Assembly: GCF_021018805.1 (NCBI RefSeq)
Contig: NC_086250.1
Span: 63,809,322-63,873,321, forward strand
Reading direction: 5' to 3'
DNA: 64,000 nt
DNA from: Prinia subflava
Lineage: Eukaryota; Chordata; Aves; Passeriformes; Cisticolidae
Of the stretch, positions 24,001 through 37,800 are shown piece by piece; positions within the stretch are counted from its first letter, which is position 1, and every line of letters begins with the position of its first letter. The position numbers and the translations under genes are program-made. The notes under the pieces are model-generated. The model searched no databases and was not told the DNA's origin. It saw nothing but the letters and a program-made list of their open reading frames with translations.

Positions 24001-27000
24001 ATGGGATTTATGGGGACTTTGTATTCATTCCTAACCAGAGAATGGTATAGAAGCATAATTAAAGTTATTAAAGAGTTGATGATTTAAACATTTGGCCCAA
24101 CTTCTGTTGGGGTTTTTTTATGTAGCTTGTAATAAAATTATATATGTATATCCTACTAAACTTTTTTCTTTAAGGACTTGGTAAATTCAATGTCTACAAA
24201 AAAAAATTATGCTAATTTGCACAATTCTATTTTGGTTATAAAAAATTGAAGCATTCAGGGTTTTTTCTCTTTTTAATAATGCTTTCTAAAAAAGAGAGAT
24301 CGAGAAACTTGTATCAGCAAACCCTACATTTCTACAGGCCCAAATCCAGTTTCAGATACCAGTAAGAAGGTGACCTCTGACATTAGTAGGAGTGACATGC
24401 AGGACAGAGCTTGACTGCATCCCTATAAATTCTACAACAGCAAGAACTTGCAGGATTTGTGCACAAAAATTTAAGCACATATCCATAACTACCTGAACTG
24501 AGGACAGTTTCCTGCTTTAAAAAGAACCTTTCTTATTATAGAGGTAGTTTTTTGCCCCCTACCCCTACTTAATAAATTAAAACTATGAAGAGAGACAAGA
24601 ACTGACCAGAAGTCCAGTCAACACCATTCACTGTCTTTGAGCCTGTGAATTTTTCATTTCTGGATGAAAAAGTTTAGTGGCTTTATCTTGACAGGCAGAA
24701 TAGTCAGTGCACATTTTTGTCTACTCTTCTTTTTATGTGGGAGATAGCCAGAGGGATACATTGCAATGAGACATGAGAAGTGAGAGTATCTTAGAGCTCT
24801 GACTTTCTATGCATTATTATTATGCTCTAACCACTGGTGGGGAAAAGAAAAAGCGGAGATTTTAAAAGAGAAAAAAAAAATGTTTAACAAAACCACATTA
24901 ATCTGTTTCAGACTGAATCTTCATAACACAAGGGTGCCTAAGCTGGAGAAAGTGCCAGATGTAGCCCTCTGCAGCATTAAGTGTTGTCTAATTTAGGCAC
25001 CATGTGCATCACTTGTGAACTATGTTGTGGCAAGTTTTGGTGTCATGCAATACGTGGGAAGAGCTGGAGAACTGTATAAAACACATGGTGAGGCCTCACA
25101 GTGAGTTCTGGTCACAGGAACAACAGACTTTCACCTTGGGGCCTGCAACTTGGATCCTACACACTGTGCCTTAAATCCACCTTTCTTTTTGAACCTGGCC
25201 TTAAAGTCTGATCTTAAGCATCTGAAGGGTTAGATACAATATCATCTAAAAATTAACAGCAGAAGTCAGATTAGGTCACATCAAGAAGGACAAAAAAACC
25301 ATAATAATTAATTAATTATGAATAAATAACACCCCATTATAATGTTATAGAACATTATAAACCCCTGCTTTATATGTTTATAAAAACACCCTCTTTCTCA
25401 CTCTATCATCTGAAAACCATGGTGAAAAAAGAGAAATATCTAAAATGTGTCTGGATCATGTAACCAGCTTTCTGCTCCAGGCCCTCAGAGAGCTGAAACC
25501 AGTGTAACTTCTGTAGAGCCATAGTTCTTACAGGGGTTAAGTATATGACTTGCTGGTTTTACCCCAAAATAACAGATATTCTATATAAATAAATTTACAC
25601 TATTGAAAACATAGCAGACTGTGATTTTGTTTATTCAATCTGCAGCAATTTAACAAACTGACCCAAAGAAAAGTATTTCAAATGCCGTGACTTGTAAATG
25701 CTGGTCGTTGAGGTTTTTTGAAGAAACAGTAAGACAGATGGTGTGTTAGATTAACCTGAGCTAGGAAAATAGAGACATAGCCAAAATTAAAGACAAAGAC
25801 TAATATCTGTGCAAGGAAACATGCTTAAAACAAACTAAGTTTGACCTCTGGTAATGCTAGCAGCTGAGCTATACACGAGTGCAACCTCAGACCTGTTCTC
25901 TTTAAATTGTTTTTAAGGGTTCATTTTCTTGGACTCTTCCTGATAAATTAAGTCTTGGGTGAGTTTGCTGCTATTTTCTTTTTTTTCTCTAAGGAAAACT
26001 TTCAGACCAATCTACCGAGAAACAAAATGAAAGTTCATCCTGTGGCCTGTTGCTGTATAAATTTTCATAAGAAAGAGAATTCATGCTAGGCCCAAAATGC
26101 TGAAGTAGTGAACTAGCACATTTCCTGTAGATTCCTGCCTTGCAATAAAATTTTCTCAGCCAACCATTTCAAATTACCAACCATTTCTTTAAATGGTACA
26201 ATTTTGCATATATTTTGTCTCCATGTTACAGGTTTTTGTCAATATTACAGCCTATTCCCAACTGCTGGCTGCTACCTTGGGCTGCATTTCCCTGCCCCTT
26301 TTATGTGCCATGTTGTGAAGTGAGATAAGAAATTACTTTTGTCTCTGGTGTTTTAGTTTGAGGTTTTTTTTGCTGGAGTCAGTGTTTATTTCAGTGTAGC
26401 AGTAGTGACTCAGGGGTGTGATAAATCACAAGCATAGATGAGCAGACAAAAGTCTCTTAAAATGGTCACTTCTGCAGCAAAAAATGTATGTGCTATTGCA
26501 CTCTTGTAGACCTTGGAGCAAAATGCTGTCAAAAAGTCAGTGAGAAATGGTTTTGATGAGATTAATTAATAAAAAAGAGTATCAGGATTTTATCTAACAG
26601 TGGAGATTTGCTGAGGATGGGGCTGCAGTGCTACGACAGGAGCACTCAGATGAGATGCTCTCAGATTGTGTCTCCCATGCAAAACCCTGTGCACAGGTAC
26701 TTGCATGCACACTGGAAACAATAATTGAAATCTGATTGAGAAGCCCTGATCTAAGAGTGAATAGCTTGTCTCTAGACATGAACCGAGATCTCATTCAAGT
26801 ATGGTATAATGTCCATCTGTAAAATATATTCTCTAAAAAAAATTTCCCTTTTTGTGTGTATTTACAATAATACATCAGCTTAACACCTTCTTTAAATGAA
26901 TATGACAAAGCTCAAACGTGATGTGGCATTCATCACCTTTCATAAAACTCTCACACCCCATGAGTTTTCTTGAGACTGTGGAGCACTTTTAATCTTGAAT

Positions 27001-30000
27001 TACAAGAGCTTAACGACATGGTAATATAACAAATTCTCTTACTGTGCTGCAACACTGTCATGCAATATGAATGTCTTACTAAAAATAAATACTAGAAAGC
27101 ATTGCTACAGAAGTGGGATAAAGAAATGTGCTAATCTATTTATTTTTTAAAAAAATCAAAGCAGTATTCAAGACATCTCCCACAGTATGGGAAATCTGAG
27201 GTAGGGACCTCCATCCTGGACTACTGCATATGAACTAGAAAAACGTGACTTTTAATTGTATAGTTTAATATTTTTACAGCACCTTTCATCTTCTGCCAGA
27301 GGACTTTTAAAACTGGTATAAAAGACATGTGAGATTGGATGCTCTTGGCATCAATGTTTAGGACTCCTGGATTGTGTTTCTGCAGCTGGACAGCCAGGGA
27401 CAAATTATTTCTCTGATCGGGGCTTTTACGACCCAAATAAAGTTGATGAATAACAACACTCCAGTTCTTTGCAAAATGATAAATATACATTGACAAAACA
27501 TGAAGTCTAATATCTAGGTTATTATTTATTTAATTTCTGCCTTGTTATGCCCTTGGTATAAAATTCCTCTAAAGAACAGAGCTTGAAAGGAATTAAAAGG
27601 TGTCAGTGGAAGTTTCAAGAAGTCCTGAGAGAGGCAAAACATTTTTTTCTTGAGCACAGATTTTTAATGCTGTCTAAATTACTTCAGTGGGCAAGAATTG
27701 AGGTTTAACCCAAAGATAGAATGTCTAACGCTGCAGGTTTCTCAATCCCTGTGGGTTATGGTTTCTTTTATACTGAAAGATTTTCTGTAGCAAAATAGTT
27801 TATTGTCTTTACTCAGGGGTAAGATGATTCATGATCACATACTCCACTTTCCAGAGGAATTTTGCCTTTATGCTGTAACTAGGTAGTGGCTCACTGTATG
27901 TTTTCTAGTCTTGTTTAAGACACTCATTCAAATTTTGATCAAGATCTATTTTGTTAATCAGTCACAGCTATGTTTTTTATCAATTTGTTTGTTAAAGATT
28001 CATTCTCATTCATACTTGTAGCTATTCCCTCACAGTGACCCATCAATGCCTCCTTAAAGTATTAAAAATAAAAAAGGTCAAATGCTTAATGAAAGAAAAT
28101 GCTAATTTCCATCTTCTTGCTGAAGATAGGAAGAAAGCAGTCTTGATGTTCCTCTGAGGGGTTTGGAGTGGTTTGGAGGCTCTCCCACTGCAGTAATTTA
28201 CAGCTTACACAGGACTATGGAATCACTGCCAGGAAGGATCCTGAATTATCAACTTTGCAAACCTTAGATATGACAGCACTGAGACAGCAACCCACATTCT
28301 GCAGAGCTCCCAAAGAACTGCTGTGTTTCTCTGTACCTGACCATGCTCCAGCACATATCAGATGAGAGCAAGAAAAGTCTCTACTAATTACCATCTTCAC
28401 AAGGTATATCCTCAAAAAGTAGCATGTAGATCCACTTTCAAACTCTTTCAGTGAAGTGATAAAACTCCCTGCTTTTAGATTACTTTTGTAGAACTCTTAC
28501 ACTTATCATTAAAAAATAAAATTAAAAATCTTGTTAGCTCAGCTGGAAGAGTTTGTGTTTTGTTAGAGAAAGATAAGGTCTGCATCATCCTGTTCATGCT
28601 GTGCAAATGCATTGTCCTGTAGTCAACATCTTTACAACTCAGTTTAAAATTAGTTCTGTTAAATGTCATTGTGCTTTCCATCTCCCCTTCATTTTTGATC
28701 TTCAAACCTTTTAACATATCTATTGTTTGAACTTGTGGGATTAATTGCTTGTCTCACATGTCTGTACAGGTTTTGTGATACAGACTGCCTAATCACCTCT
28801 TTCACAGTAGTTCTTAACATTTTTGTATTGTGGCAAACAGGCTGGTATTTTATTTCATTTCTCTATTCCATATCAGTATCTAAACAATTATAGAGTGTTA
28901 TAAACAACTGTCTTTTCCTAAGCATAGGCTTGGATACAAAACACTCTACCGTACATGCTTCCTATATTTACAGGAAATTTGTGAACTGGTGTCTAAAATA
29001 TATTTGCCCAATCACAATCTTGCAGAGGCACAAAAGGTACCTGCTATTTTTTAATAGCCTTTTCTACAGTCAGATATCTTTTTTTAATGCTAACAGTGTA
29101 CCAGAACAGAAATTAAGGCATTACAAGGCTTTTAAAATATTGTTTATCTCCTCCTACCTCTGAAATCTTTAAAACCCTTAAAACCTTCACTGTTGATCCC
29201 TGCTCTGAGAACTGAGTAAGATAAAATTTAATTTAATAGGAACTATCCCTTAAGCCTCTCATTCCTAGAAACTCCCACTTCTTTCCATTTTTCATATTCA
29301 AATCACAGAAATATTTAAAATCTCTGCCTTTTTTTTTTAATATTGTTATTATTATGGTTCACAGGTCTTTCATATCTTCCTATTCCAAAAGTGTGTCTTA
29401 TACAGAATGCTGAGAATCATTATTTTCATTCTTTTAGGGAGATGCATTGACTCATCGTATCTTGTTTCATTAGTTATAGTACACTATGACAACATATACA
29501 AAATCAGAAGATGTGACTAGACTTTGAACTCTCCATTTATCCTCTGAGAAACAAATTCTCAAAGTTGATTAATTTTTCAAGATTCCTGAAATATCTTATT
29601 TGATTTAGAGTATATGTATCTATCTGAATATAGGGAAAATCAGTTATCATAAATACAACCTGCTTATCTGGTACATTTTTTGCCCCCACTGGGTTTTTTT
29701 TTAAATTTCATTGTGGTTGTTATTTCAACTACTTATTTAAACACACTGAAGATAGGGATAAATACAGAGAAAGTATTGTGAAAGGCTGTTTCTACACTTA
29801 TGCAGGTCAAATGGAACTGAAGCTCATTAGTGACCCTGATTCCACCATAAAAATCATGACAACTTTGTAAAATATACATTTAACTTATGTTATGACATTC
29901 ATGTCTAGAAAAAGGGATTTGATCAGTTAATATGAAAACTACCAGGGTAGTTCCATTAATCAGATTTTGTTTCTTCTACGGATATGAATGTAAACAGTTG

Positions 30001-32439
30001 AGCAAGTGTGAGTTTGGGAAATGTGTTTATTATGTTATCCTTTTAACCTCGTGAACTGTTTAGTGTATTTAATGTAGAATTGCATTAATCACTTTTTCCA
30101 GACAAGACTCTGTATAGATACTTTACATTCCTGAGAAATCACATGGATAAAGTAAGAGGAAATAATCAATAAATAAACCAAGAAAATCTACATAAAAGGA
30201 ATTTTACTAATTTTTATTTTCCCCTGACCCAACAGCAGGGTCAGGTAGATTGCCCAGGGGAATGAAGAGTGGCTCAAGAGCACTGTGAAAGGGGGATGGG
30301 GGCTAGAGGGCAATTGCAGCTACAGGGGGAAACAGTGCTGGGCTGGATGGGCCAGGAATGCATCTGCCCAGAGGGCAGCCCTACGAGCAGGAATAAACCT
30401 CCCATCATCACAGCCATGAGCCTTGCCAGGAGACAGGACATTAAACTTTCAAACCTCCCCAGGCAAGAATGAGTTTTAACCACCTCTTCTTCTTCTGGTT
30501 ATGGTCTTTAACTTGCTAAGTAGCAAAATCTTCTGTCAAGCAGGAAAGCACATACTGCACTAAACTTACCTTAGAAGTGGCAGTAAATGTATTTAAGAGG
30601 AGTCAGAAGAGGTGAGAGTGTGTGCTGGATTATGGGGTTTGGAAGAACTTGACAGCTGAGATCTGTCCCTTAGATCTGTCTTATCCCTGAGATCTATCCC
30701 AACTTCATCTGTGTTCTTTGAGAAGGGACAAATCATACAGTCAGAGCTAAAGGACTGCGTAGAGAGCTCCCTTGATAGACTTATGTGATATAAGAGACAC
30801 CTGGGCCTTGCCCATCTAAGCTGGAATGTTCTCACCTACAGCTTTTATATAGAAAAAAATAATTGCATGTAATCTCAAAGCATTTCCTGGTTCTTCTGTA
30901 AATTACTTAACAGTAAGGTCTTTTTCGAGCCTTAAGGTGTTTCAATGCAAACAATTCAACAGTGAGCACAGTGTATGTGCAATCAAAAGTTTATCTGGCT
31001 GTGATTTCCCCCAAAGCAAAGGTGAGGTGCCAGGTCACTGCTCTCACCACTGATTCCCCCTGGGTTGGCCCCTGTGTAAGTGGTGGCTCAGTGGAAACTA
31101 AAACAACATCAAGACATTTCTTATTTCCCAGTCAGAGGCCACAAGTGTCACCCCCCACAGAACCAGGATGGCTGCTGACCTCACCATCAATTATTTGGTG
31201 TCACAATATCCTGATGGCTGCTACCTGTTCAGGAGTTGGTGGCTTTTGCCAACCATGGAAAGACATGACCTGTTGTAATGCTGCTGAGTGACTCTTCATC
31301 TTCACTGAAATTACAGGTGACGTGGGTGCACTATTATTCCACATTCAGTAATTTACTTTTCTTTAAAAATTAACATCATTATATAGGAAAGTTAGCTATC
31401 TAAGGATAAATTGAGACTAAGAGACTGCTTTGTTTCTGTTTGCTCTGTTTCTCTTTGGAGTTAGCACACAATGAACTACAGTGAACAAGCTCATGATCTT
31501 CATCTTTCACCTGGCAGATGCTCTTTGTGATGTGTGAAAAATGATTCATTAAACTAGTCATGAAGGGCAAACCTCAGAGTAATTTTGCTCACAGTATTGT
31601 TCTGTAGTTTATTATACACAGATTAGGAACGGGCAAAATTGTTTTATCACCTTACTCATACACCACACTTTGGGAAATGAGATGCTTATCTCAGTATGGA
31701 GAGCATTTCTGTCTGTTTAGCCAAGCCCGAAAGGAGATGGATGAAAACATGAAAAAAGAAAAAAAAAGAAATAAAAGTCAAAAGGGGAAGTGTGAAATAG
31801 GTCAGAATTTTAATGAATGAGTGTATATACAGTGCATATAATTCATAAAAAGTGTAGATATCTGATACCTTCCTGTAAAGGATTATATGCACTTCATTTA
31901 GGAAATCTCTTAAATCAGCCAACATTTACAATGTTTTGAAGCCAGATAAGGCTGTCAGAAATGACATCCAGGGCTGAAGCAAAGTCCAGAGCCTTTTACC
32001 AGTAAATTATTTCTCAGATTGTCAGTAACTTATTTCTTAGGCAAAAATTACCTAAAGTGAGACAAAAATAGCCAATTTTTTTATAATGGAGATCCTGCCT
32101 ACCTTCAGCATTGTAGGAAATCCTGAGCTAGAAAGTTCATCCAGGTATGATACACACACATGTCTATACATCACAGGATGGATCTATGCCAGATTAATTT
32201 GTCAGAGCTCATTTTTAAACTCATATGCACTTGTGGTCAGAATCCTACAGCAATGCATCCTACGAGTTAATTTTGTGCATCATGAAAATGTACTTCTTTC
32301 AAATCTTCTACATTATAACCCTAGGGAATGATAACTTCTCTCTATAACTACTGCCCAGTACAGATCAGTATTTTACAAACCTCTCTAATCTCTATAGTCC
32401 ATTGCTTTCATATGTGGACTTCCATCTCTGGATTCCAAA
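18061..32439. other. Long repeat-poor AT-rich stretch, no gene supported
   Basis: About 14 kb contains no CR1 or LTR that I recognise. Local features are an (AAAC)n patch at 21971-22015, a (CTG)4 run at 22369-22380, a palindromic ATAATTAATTAATTAT near 25303, an 8-bp stem with 7-nt loop at 30223-30245, and modest GC rises at 30240-30470 and 31010-31290. None of the open frames (all at or below 109 codons) shows a known domain or convincing splice context. Confidence 0.5.
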
Positions 32440-32620
32440 GCTTTTAACAGCTCTTCATGGCTTATGCAAATCTCTGGTTTGGAAATCTTTCTTTGTTTAA
32501 TGAATTTGCACTAATTGAATGCCTGACTCATTGGCTTAATTAAATGGAAACATTTTCCATGAATCACAATATTTGTTTGCAGGAGTGAAAACATAGTCCC
32601 AAGTGTGTCGAGAAGTTTCC
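32440..32620. promoter_or_regulatory. Candidate conserved noncoding element (by sequence texture only)
   Basis: A POU octamer ATGCAAAT (32464-32471), a paired-type TTAATTAA site (32537-32544) and a 7-bp inverted repeat ATGGAAA-CAT-TTTCCAT (32544-32560) are packed into about 100 bp without repeats or open frames. The arrangement suggests an enhancer, but conservation is untested. Confidence 0.25.
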
Positions 32621-32898
32621 CTGTGTATATACAATTTTTATTGAGAACATGGAGTGTGGGTGCACTAACTTGATTAGTACTGATCATTATGTAAGTAGTA
32701 TGGGTGGTAAGAAAACATTTACATCAACACAACGAAATCAGTATGAATTTATTTATGTCTTAGTCCACAAAAACTGTGAGATAACTTGAGAATGCCTTTG
32801 GCACAGAGTCCTCTTTTCTGTATTAACTGCTTATGATTCTTATCCATTCAACACCAAGCTGCTGTATTTTACTAGATGCTCAATTAGGCCCACAAGAG

Positions 32899-32910
32899 CC
32901 ACTAGATGGC
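32899..32910 (+). promoter_or_regulatory. CTCF-like core motif
   Basis: CCACTAGATGGC fits the vertebrate CTCF core CCASYAGRKGGC at every position and is followed by A, as often seen. It lies in unique DNA. One 12-bp match is expected by chance at low rate in tens of kilobases, so occupancy is unproven. Confidence 0.35.
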
Positions 32911-33229
32911 ATTTGTTAGCTGCAAATGAGCTAAATCCAACTGGCTCTGAAGGAGGACTGGAGGAAACAGATTTATCTACTAATATCAGTCATGGGGATG
33001 GTTTTAGGTAAACAAATACTGTGATTTAGACAGGGGGAAGAAGCTAGAATTAGGACTAAAATTAAATGCAGAACATCAGAGGCACAAAAAAAAAGTCTTG
33101 TGGATGTGATAGGCACAGCGAGTCCAAAAGTAAAATTCTTGGCAAGGAAAAAAATACCATTGAGCCTGACTGACAGACAAGCAAAAAGCTTCCCAGTGGT
33201 TCTCACAGGCAAGAGTTACTTCACTTTCC

Positions 33230-33620
33230 TGTTACAGAACTTGCATTCCTGCTTGCCCAAGCAGTTCAAAGCCCTGCCCTTACCTCCTGTGGCCCTTCAT
33301 TTCACCAGGATCCTGAGGACCCTGGGATCTTTGTCCCAGTCTCCCCCAGCAGAGCAATGTCTCTGCATCTGCAATCCAGAGCTGCCACCCTGAGCAATCT
33401 GAGCTCCACCAGCCACGGACCACTGCATCCACGCCCATCTCTGGACACCTGCCCTGCTCACCTGGAGCCCAGCTAACTGACCTGCCTTCCTGCCTGGGCT
33501 TTGCCCTGTCCCTGTCCCCACAGCCCTGCCCACTCCTTCCAGCCTCTCTCCAGCCCCAGTTCCCCTCACCAGACCCTGTCCTGTCCCACATGCAGGATGA
33601 TATCCCAGACTGGCTCTAGT
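33230..33620. other. C-rich island in AT-rich surroundings
   Basis: About 390 bp are strongly C- and T-rich on the plus strand (many CCCTGCC, CCTGTCCC and CCAGCC words), with sharp edges against AT-rich DNA. Long open frames appear on both strands because A/T stop codons are rare. These frames (97, 103 and 114 codons) have no domain. It may be a degenerate minisatellite or an old retroposed piece; I cannot assign a family. Confidence 0.4.
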
Positions 33621-35681
33621 CAGTTGAGTTGGTCTGGGCAAGTAGGGTGCTTAAAACAAAATAATGAAACAGAAAAGGTTACAAAATACATGCTTTTCCT
33701 AATTAAAAAAAACAAATCTAGAAGAAAACATCTGAAGCTATTCATAATAAACCTCATTCGGAACCTGAAAAAAAAAATTGCTTAAAAACCTCTCTTTGGG
33801 GTTTATAGAAGTGATGGATTGTGCCTTTTCCTGCTTTTGCAACCCAGTGCCTCCCCACCCTGCAGTCCAGAGGGTGCAGTGCAGCACAGGGGGATGGTCT
33901 GACTTGGACAGATGACGTAAAGCACTGGAGGGCATTTCCAAGCCTCTGCTTTGTTTTGTTTTCAGCCAAAGGGTTTTCAGCTGTCAGGTGTTCCCTTTTT
34001 CCAACAAAAATAAAAGATTAAATTGTCTGCAGAAAGCAGGCACCTTCCAAAAAAATGTCCTTCTAAAGAAAACCCAATATCCTGTTGGAAAACAGCTTCA
34101 GTGGAAAACAACCAACAAGAGCTTTGTGTGGTTTTCTCCCAAAGCCAGCTGCTTCCCTTAAAACTTAACCCACTTTTAGAGATCCACTTGCTGCTTCAGT
34201 GTAAGAGAAGGGAAAAAACAGAGATCATGTTCCAGTGGTGGCTGAAAGGAGAGTGTCAAATGTGAACATCTAATAATGGATCAAGAATCTCTCTGTTTAA
34301 CTGAGATTGAGTTGTGCAGTTTGCACTGCTTTTGTTCTACTCTGGGCACTTTGTGAAGAATTTTGCAGAACCAAAATGGTATTAGTATATCAACAGCTTG
34401 TAAGATTCACACCAACATATTACTTAAGCTGGACATAACATCCATAGCCCGTTGCAAATCATTCCAGTGTGTTAAAATTATGTCAGTGGTATCATCAGTA
34501 AAAAAGAACTTGTATTTGATTTATATTTTTAGTTTCTTTTCAAGCTTAAATGGTCAAGAGCACAATATCTTTGGTTGTGGATTATGAATGTTGTTTATTT
34601 TCTGATGATCAACAAGTTTGATAATCCAATATATGTATTACAATAGTTTTACCATCATACCTGTTATCAAACTCAAAAAGAAACAATAATATAACAACAG
34701 AGCTATTCATAGATTTGGAAATGGGATGTTAATTTCAGTTACCAATTATTGTGCTTATTGTATTTTATTAAACTATTTAGAGCTGAAGTGAAAAAAAGTT
34801 GTAATTTCATAGTCAATCCTGCTAACTTTTCCAAATGGATTTGTGTAATTTTTCCTGCAAATACAAAATTTACCAAAACAAAGTTCATGATGGGTTAAAA
34901 TTCCCCATAAAAAGTTGCTGATGAAAGATTTAATTATTTTATTATTAAAAATAACTTCATCAAAGTTAAGCTTAACTGAGTCTCAATCATGAGACTATAT
35001 ATAGATATAAAAATAAAATAGAAGAAAAAAAATCTTTGCTCCATATTTGAAAAAAAAAAATGGCAGGAAGAGGCACTTGAATCAAACACTGGATCAAAAC
35101 GCAAATAATTTTTATGGACTGTGTTCATTGCTCAGACAGTATTGCTTAGCCAGTTGTTGGCAAGAACAATAAAGTAGCTTAAGGGTTAAAATATTTTGAA
35201 GACTCTTACTATAACTAAAGGCACAGATTGGGTCCAGTGGCTCTGATATTTTCACATCTGTGCTATGAATTTTCAAGTGTCTGAAATTTAGTGTTCTTCT
35301 TCACAGAAGGAACCCAAAACTATCCACAAACCACATCGAATCTTCCCAGAGTCCAGCAGGTCCCTCCTGCAACTTCTTGAGAGAAAGAAAAAGAAAAAGA
35401 AAAAAAATAATAAAAACGAAAAAGAGAGGCCAAACCGATTCATTCCTGGTTCAGTGGTGGCATCTGGTGGCCGCACAGCAAACCCGCAGCGTGTGCCCTC
35501 TGGAATTCCTCGCCAGGTTTAGGGCAGGTGATGGGAGCCCTGCTCTCCTGAACAGCTTCTTCACGGGGCAGAATTCCTCCTCTCCCTGGTTACCAGGTCA
35601 CCTCTTGTTTTTCCTCTTTTTTCTGTTCCCTCCTATCCTTCACTCCAAGCAGTCGAGGCAGGCGTTTGTCACTTTCTGTTT
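33621..35681. other. AT-rich unique DNA, nothing recognised
   Basis: An A/G-rich low-complexity patch is present at 35382-35428. A near-match to the CTCF core lies on the minus strand at 35461-35472 (CCACCAGATGCC, one mismatch). The 35440-35680 flank is GC-richer than average. Confidence 0.5.
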
Positions 35682-36210
35682 TGTGGCCTCACCTCGAGCC
35701 CTGTGTGCAGTTTTGGGCACCACAATATAAAAAACATATAAATATCTTAGAAAGTGTCCAAAGGAGGGCCACAAATCTGGTGAAGAGCCTTGAGGGAAGC
35801 CCTGTGAGGAGAGGCTGAGGTCACTTGGTCTCTTCAGCCTGGAGCAGAGGAGACTGAGAGGAATCTTCATCGTGGTTTGCCACTTCCTCATGAGTGGCAG
35901 AGGGGCAGGTGCTGATCTCTTCTCTCTGGTGACCTGTGACACGGCCTGAGGAAATGGCCTGGAGCTGTCAGAGGGTCCAGGTTAGATACTTGAAGAGATT
36001 CTTCTCCCTGTGGGTGTTTGGGCACTGGAAGGGGCTCCCCAGGGATCTGGTCACAGCACCAAGCCTGACAGAGTTCAAGGGCACATTTCAAGGATTGCCT
36101 GGACCATGCTCTCAGGCACGTGGTGTGGTTTTTGGGACCGTCCTGTGCAGGGGCAGGAAGTGGATTCAATGATCCTTGTGGGTCTGTTCCAACTCAGGAT
36201 ATTTTATGAC
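35682..36210 (+). mobile_element. CR1 LINE, 3' 530 bp
   Basis: The copy starts within the end of ORF2 and the 3' UTR: GTGGCCTCACCTCGAG, then TTTTGGGCACCACAATATAA, TGAGGTCACTTGGTCTCTTC, AGCCTGGAGCAGAGGAGACT, TGTTTGGGCACTGGAAGGGG, and CTCAGGCACGTGGTGTGGTT. It ends in TATTTTATGACACTGTG, a decayed terminal octamer. It belongs to the same 3' UTR type as the copy at 3645-4606 but is better preserved over the shared part. It is truncated at the 5' end as usual for LINEs and cannot encode protein. Confidence 0.96.
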
Positions 36211-37800
36211 ACTGTGCTGATTTCCTCCTCTCCCCTTCCCTCTGCTAAAGCCCAGATCCTGACTGGATGTAGAGCAAGGTTGTGGTCCCTGGGGGTAGCT
36301 CACTGAAATCTCTGCACCCCATCAGTGAGGTGAGGCTGCCCTGAGGCACCTGGGCATGCCCCAGAGCTGAGCAACCCTTCTGTTGGTTCAGAGCTACATC
36401 CAGGGAAATGCCAGAACATTTAAACCATTGGACTGGGGCTCTGAAGGGAACAGTTGAGGTTTGGGCTCCAGGAGAGGCAAGAGAAGTTTAAAAAATGGTC
36501 TAGATTTAATTCCTGACATCTGCACTATTTATTCTTCTTTCCCATAACTACTCCTACTGCTTGACTACTCTTTGATGACTCCTGGGAATGAGTAAGTTCA
36601 GAACATGATTAAGACATAATAAGGGTGGCTGAAAGTTAGCACATGCCTGTGACATCTGCTCTGACTGGAGGAGGAGGAGACACCGAGGGCAAAAGTTAAG
36701 TTAATCCCTCACTCCATTCTTGGGAGAGCCAAGAAAAAATAATAGTTTTTTCTCATTCATGGGAATGTAAAATACAAGGAAATGTAGAGCAAGCCAGAGA
36801 CTAAAGAGGCCAGCTAAGCTCATAAACTGCATATATGGAACATTTCCATAGGAAAAGATTTGTTCCATGTACTGATGGCAATCTCCAAAGGTTCACTTAA
36901 AGATTAGCTTAAAATAAACAGACGATATCTTGAGTTTCTGAATTTCAGTGACTATCTGGAAAAACTAGCAAAACCGACAAATTTATAAAAAGTTGATGTA
37001 TTAATGTTGTATTTTACCTACAGTGTGTTCATGATAATTACTGAAGGCTGTAAGAAAAAATAAATAACTCACAATAAATTTCTTCACAGCTATTTCTAAT
37101 TTGGAGGCATTCTTTTCCCCACAAACACAAGTAACTCCCATAGTGGACACTCCCCACTATTTTCTCCACACAAATTTCATTTAGTGGACAATAAAGAACT
37201 AGGCTTTTATAATCATATATGGTTTCTAGTCCATCCTTCAGGGAACACCAGTACCATTAATGTGTAAATCCTCTTCCATTACTCAGCCAAGTTATTAACT
37301 AAAAAGTTATCTCTCCATTAAGTATCCAAATGTATCCTAAACAGGATTTGATATATTTTGAACCTTCATCGTTACAATGCTTCATTAAATGTGGAGGTAT
37401 GAAAAGTTTTATCACAGGTATTATTATTGGACAAGTCTGTGAAGCCCTAGAAGATCTGAAGTTTGGTTTTGTTCCAAACAAGAAAAGAAGACAAAGTCTT
37501 ATGATTTTTCATAAAATGCAATATTTCAAAATATTTCATTTTATAATTGTACCTGAAACAATTTTGTCTAAAGGAATCACTTTACTGTATTTATAATATT
37601 TAGATAAATCCAAAAAAATATTTTTTTTAACAGTTATCAGTTTTTCCAGTGCTGCTTCTTTTTAAAGGTTAGAAGATACTAAACTCATTTGACAATTTTT
37701 TTAACAATTGTACTATTGAACACCCCTGGTTTGGACACTCCTTCTCCAGTTTTAAATATATATAATATTTTTTTAAGCCACTTGCTAATATAAAACTATA
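36211..37800. other. Unique DNA, no gene supported
   Basis: Apart from a 7-bp inverted repeat TATGGAA-CAT-TTCCATA at 36834-36850, nothing is recognised. Short frames on both strands near 37300-37600 mirror each other and lack domains. Confidence 0.5.

Noticed and set aside
30962..31291. 109-codon plus-strand frame in a GC-richer block
   Set aside because: No domain, no splice or promoter context, and the frame is explained by locally fewer stop codons.
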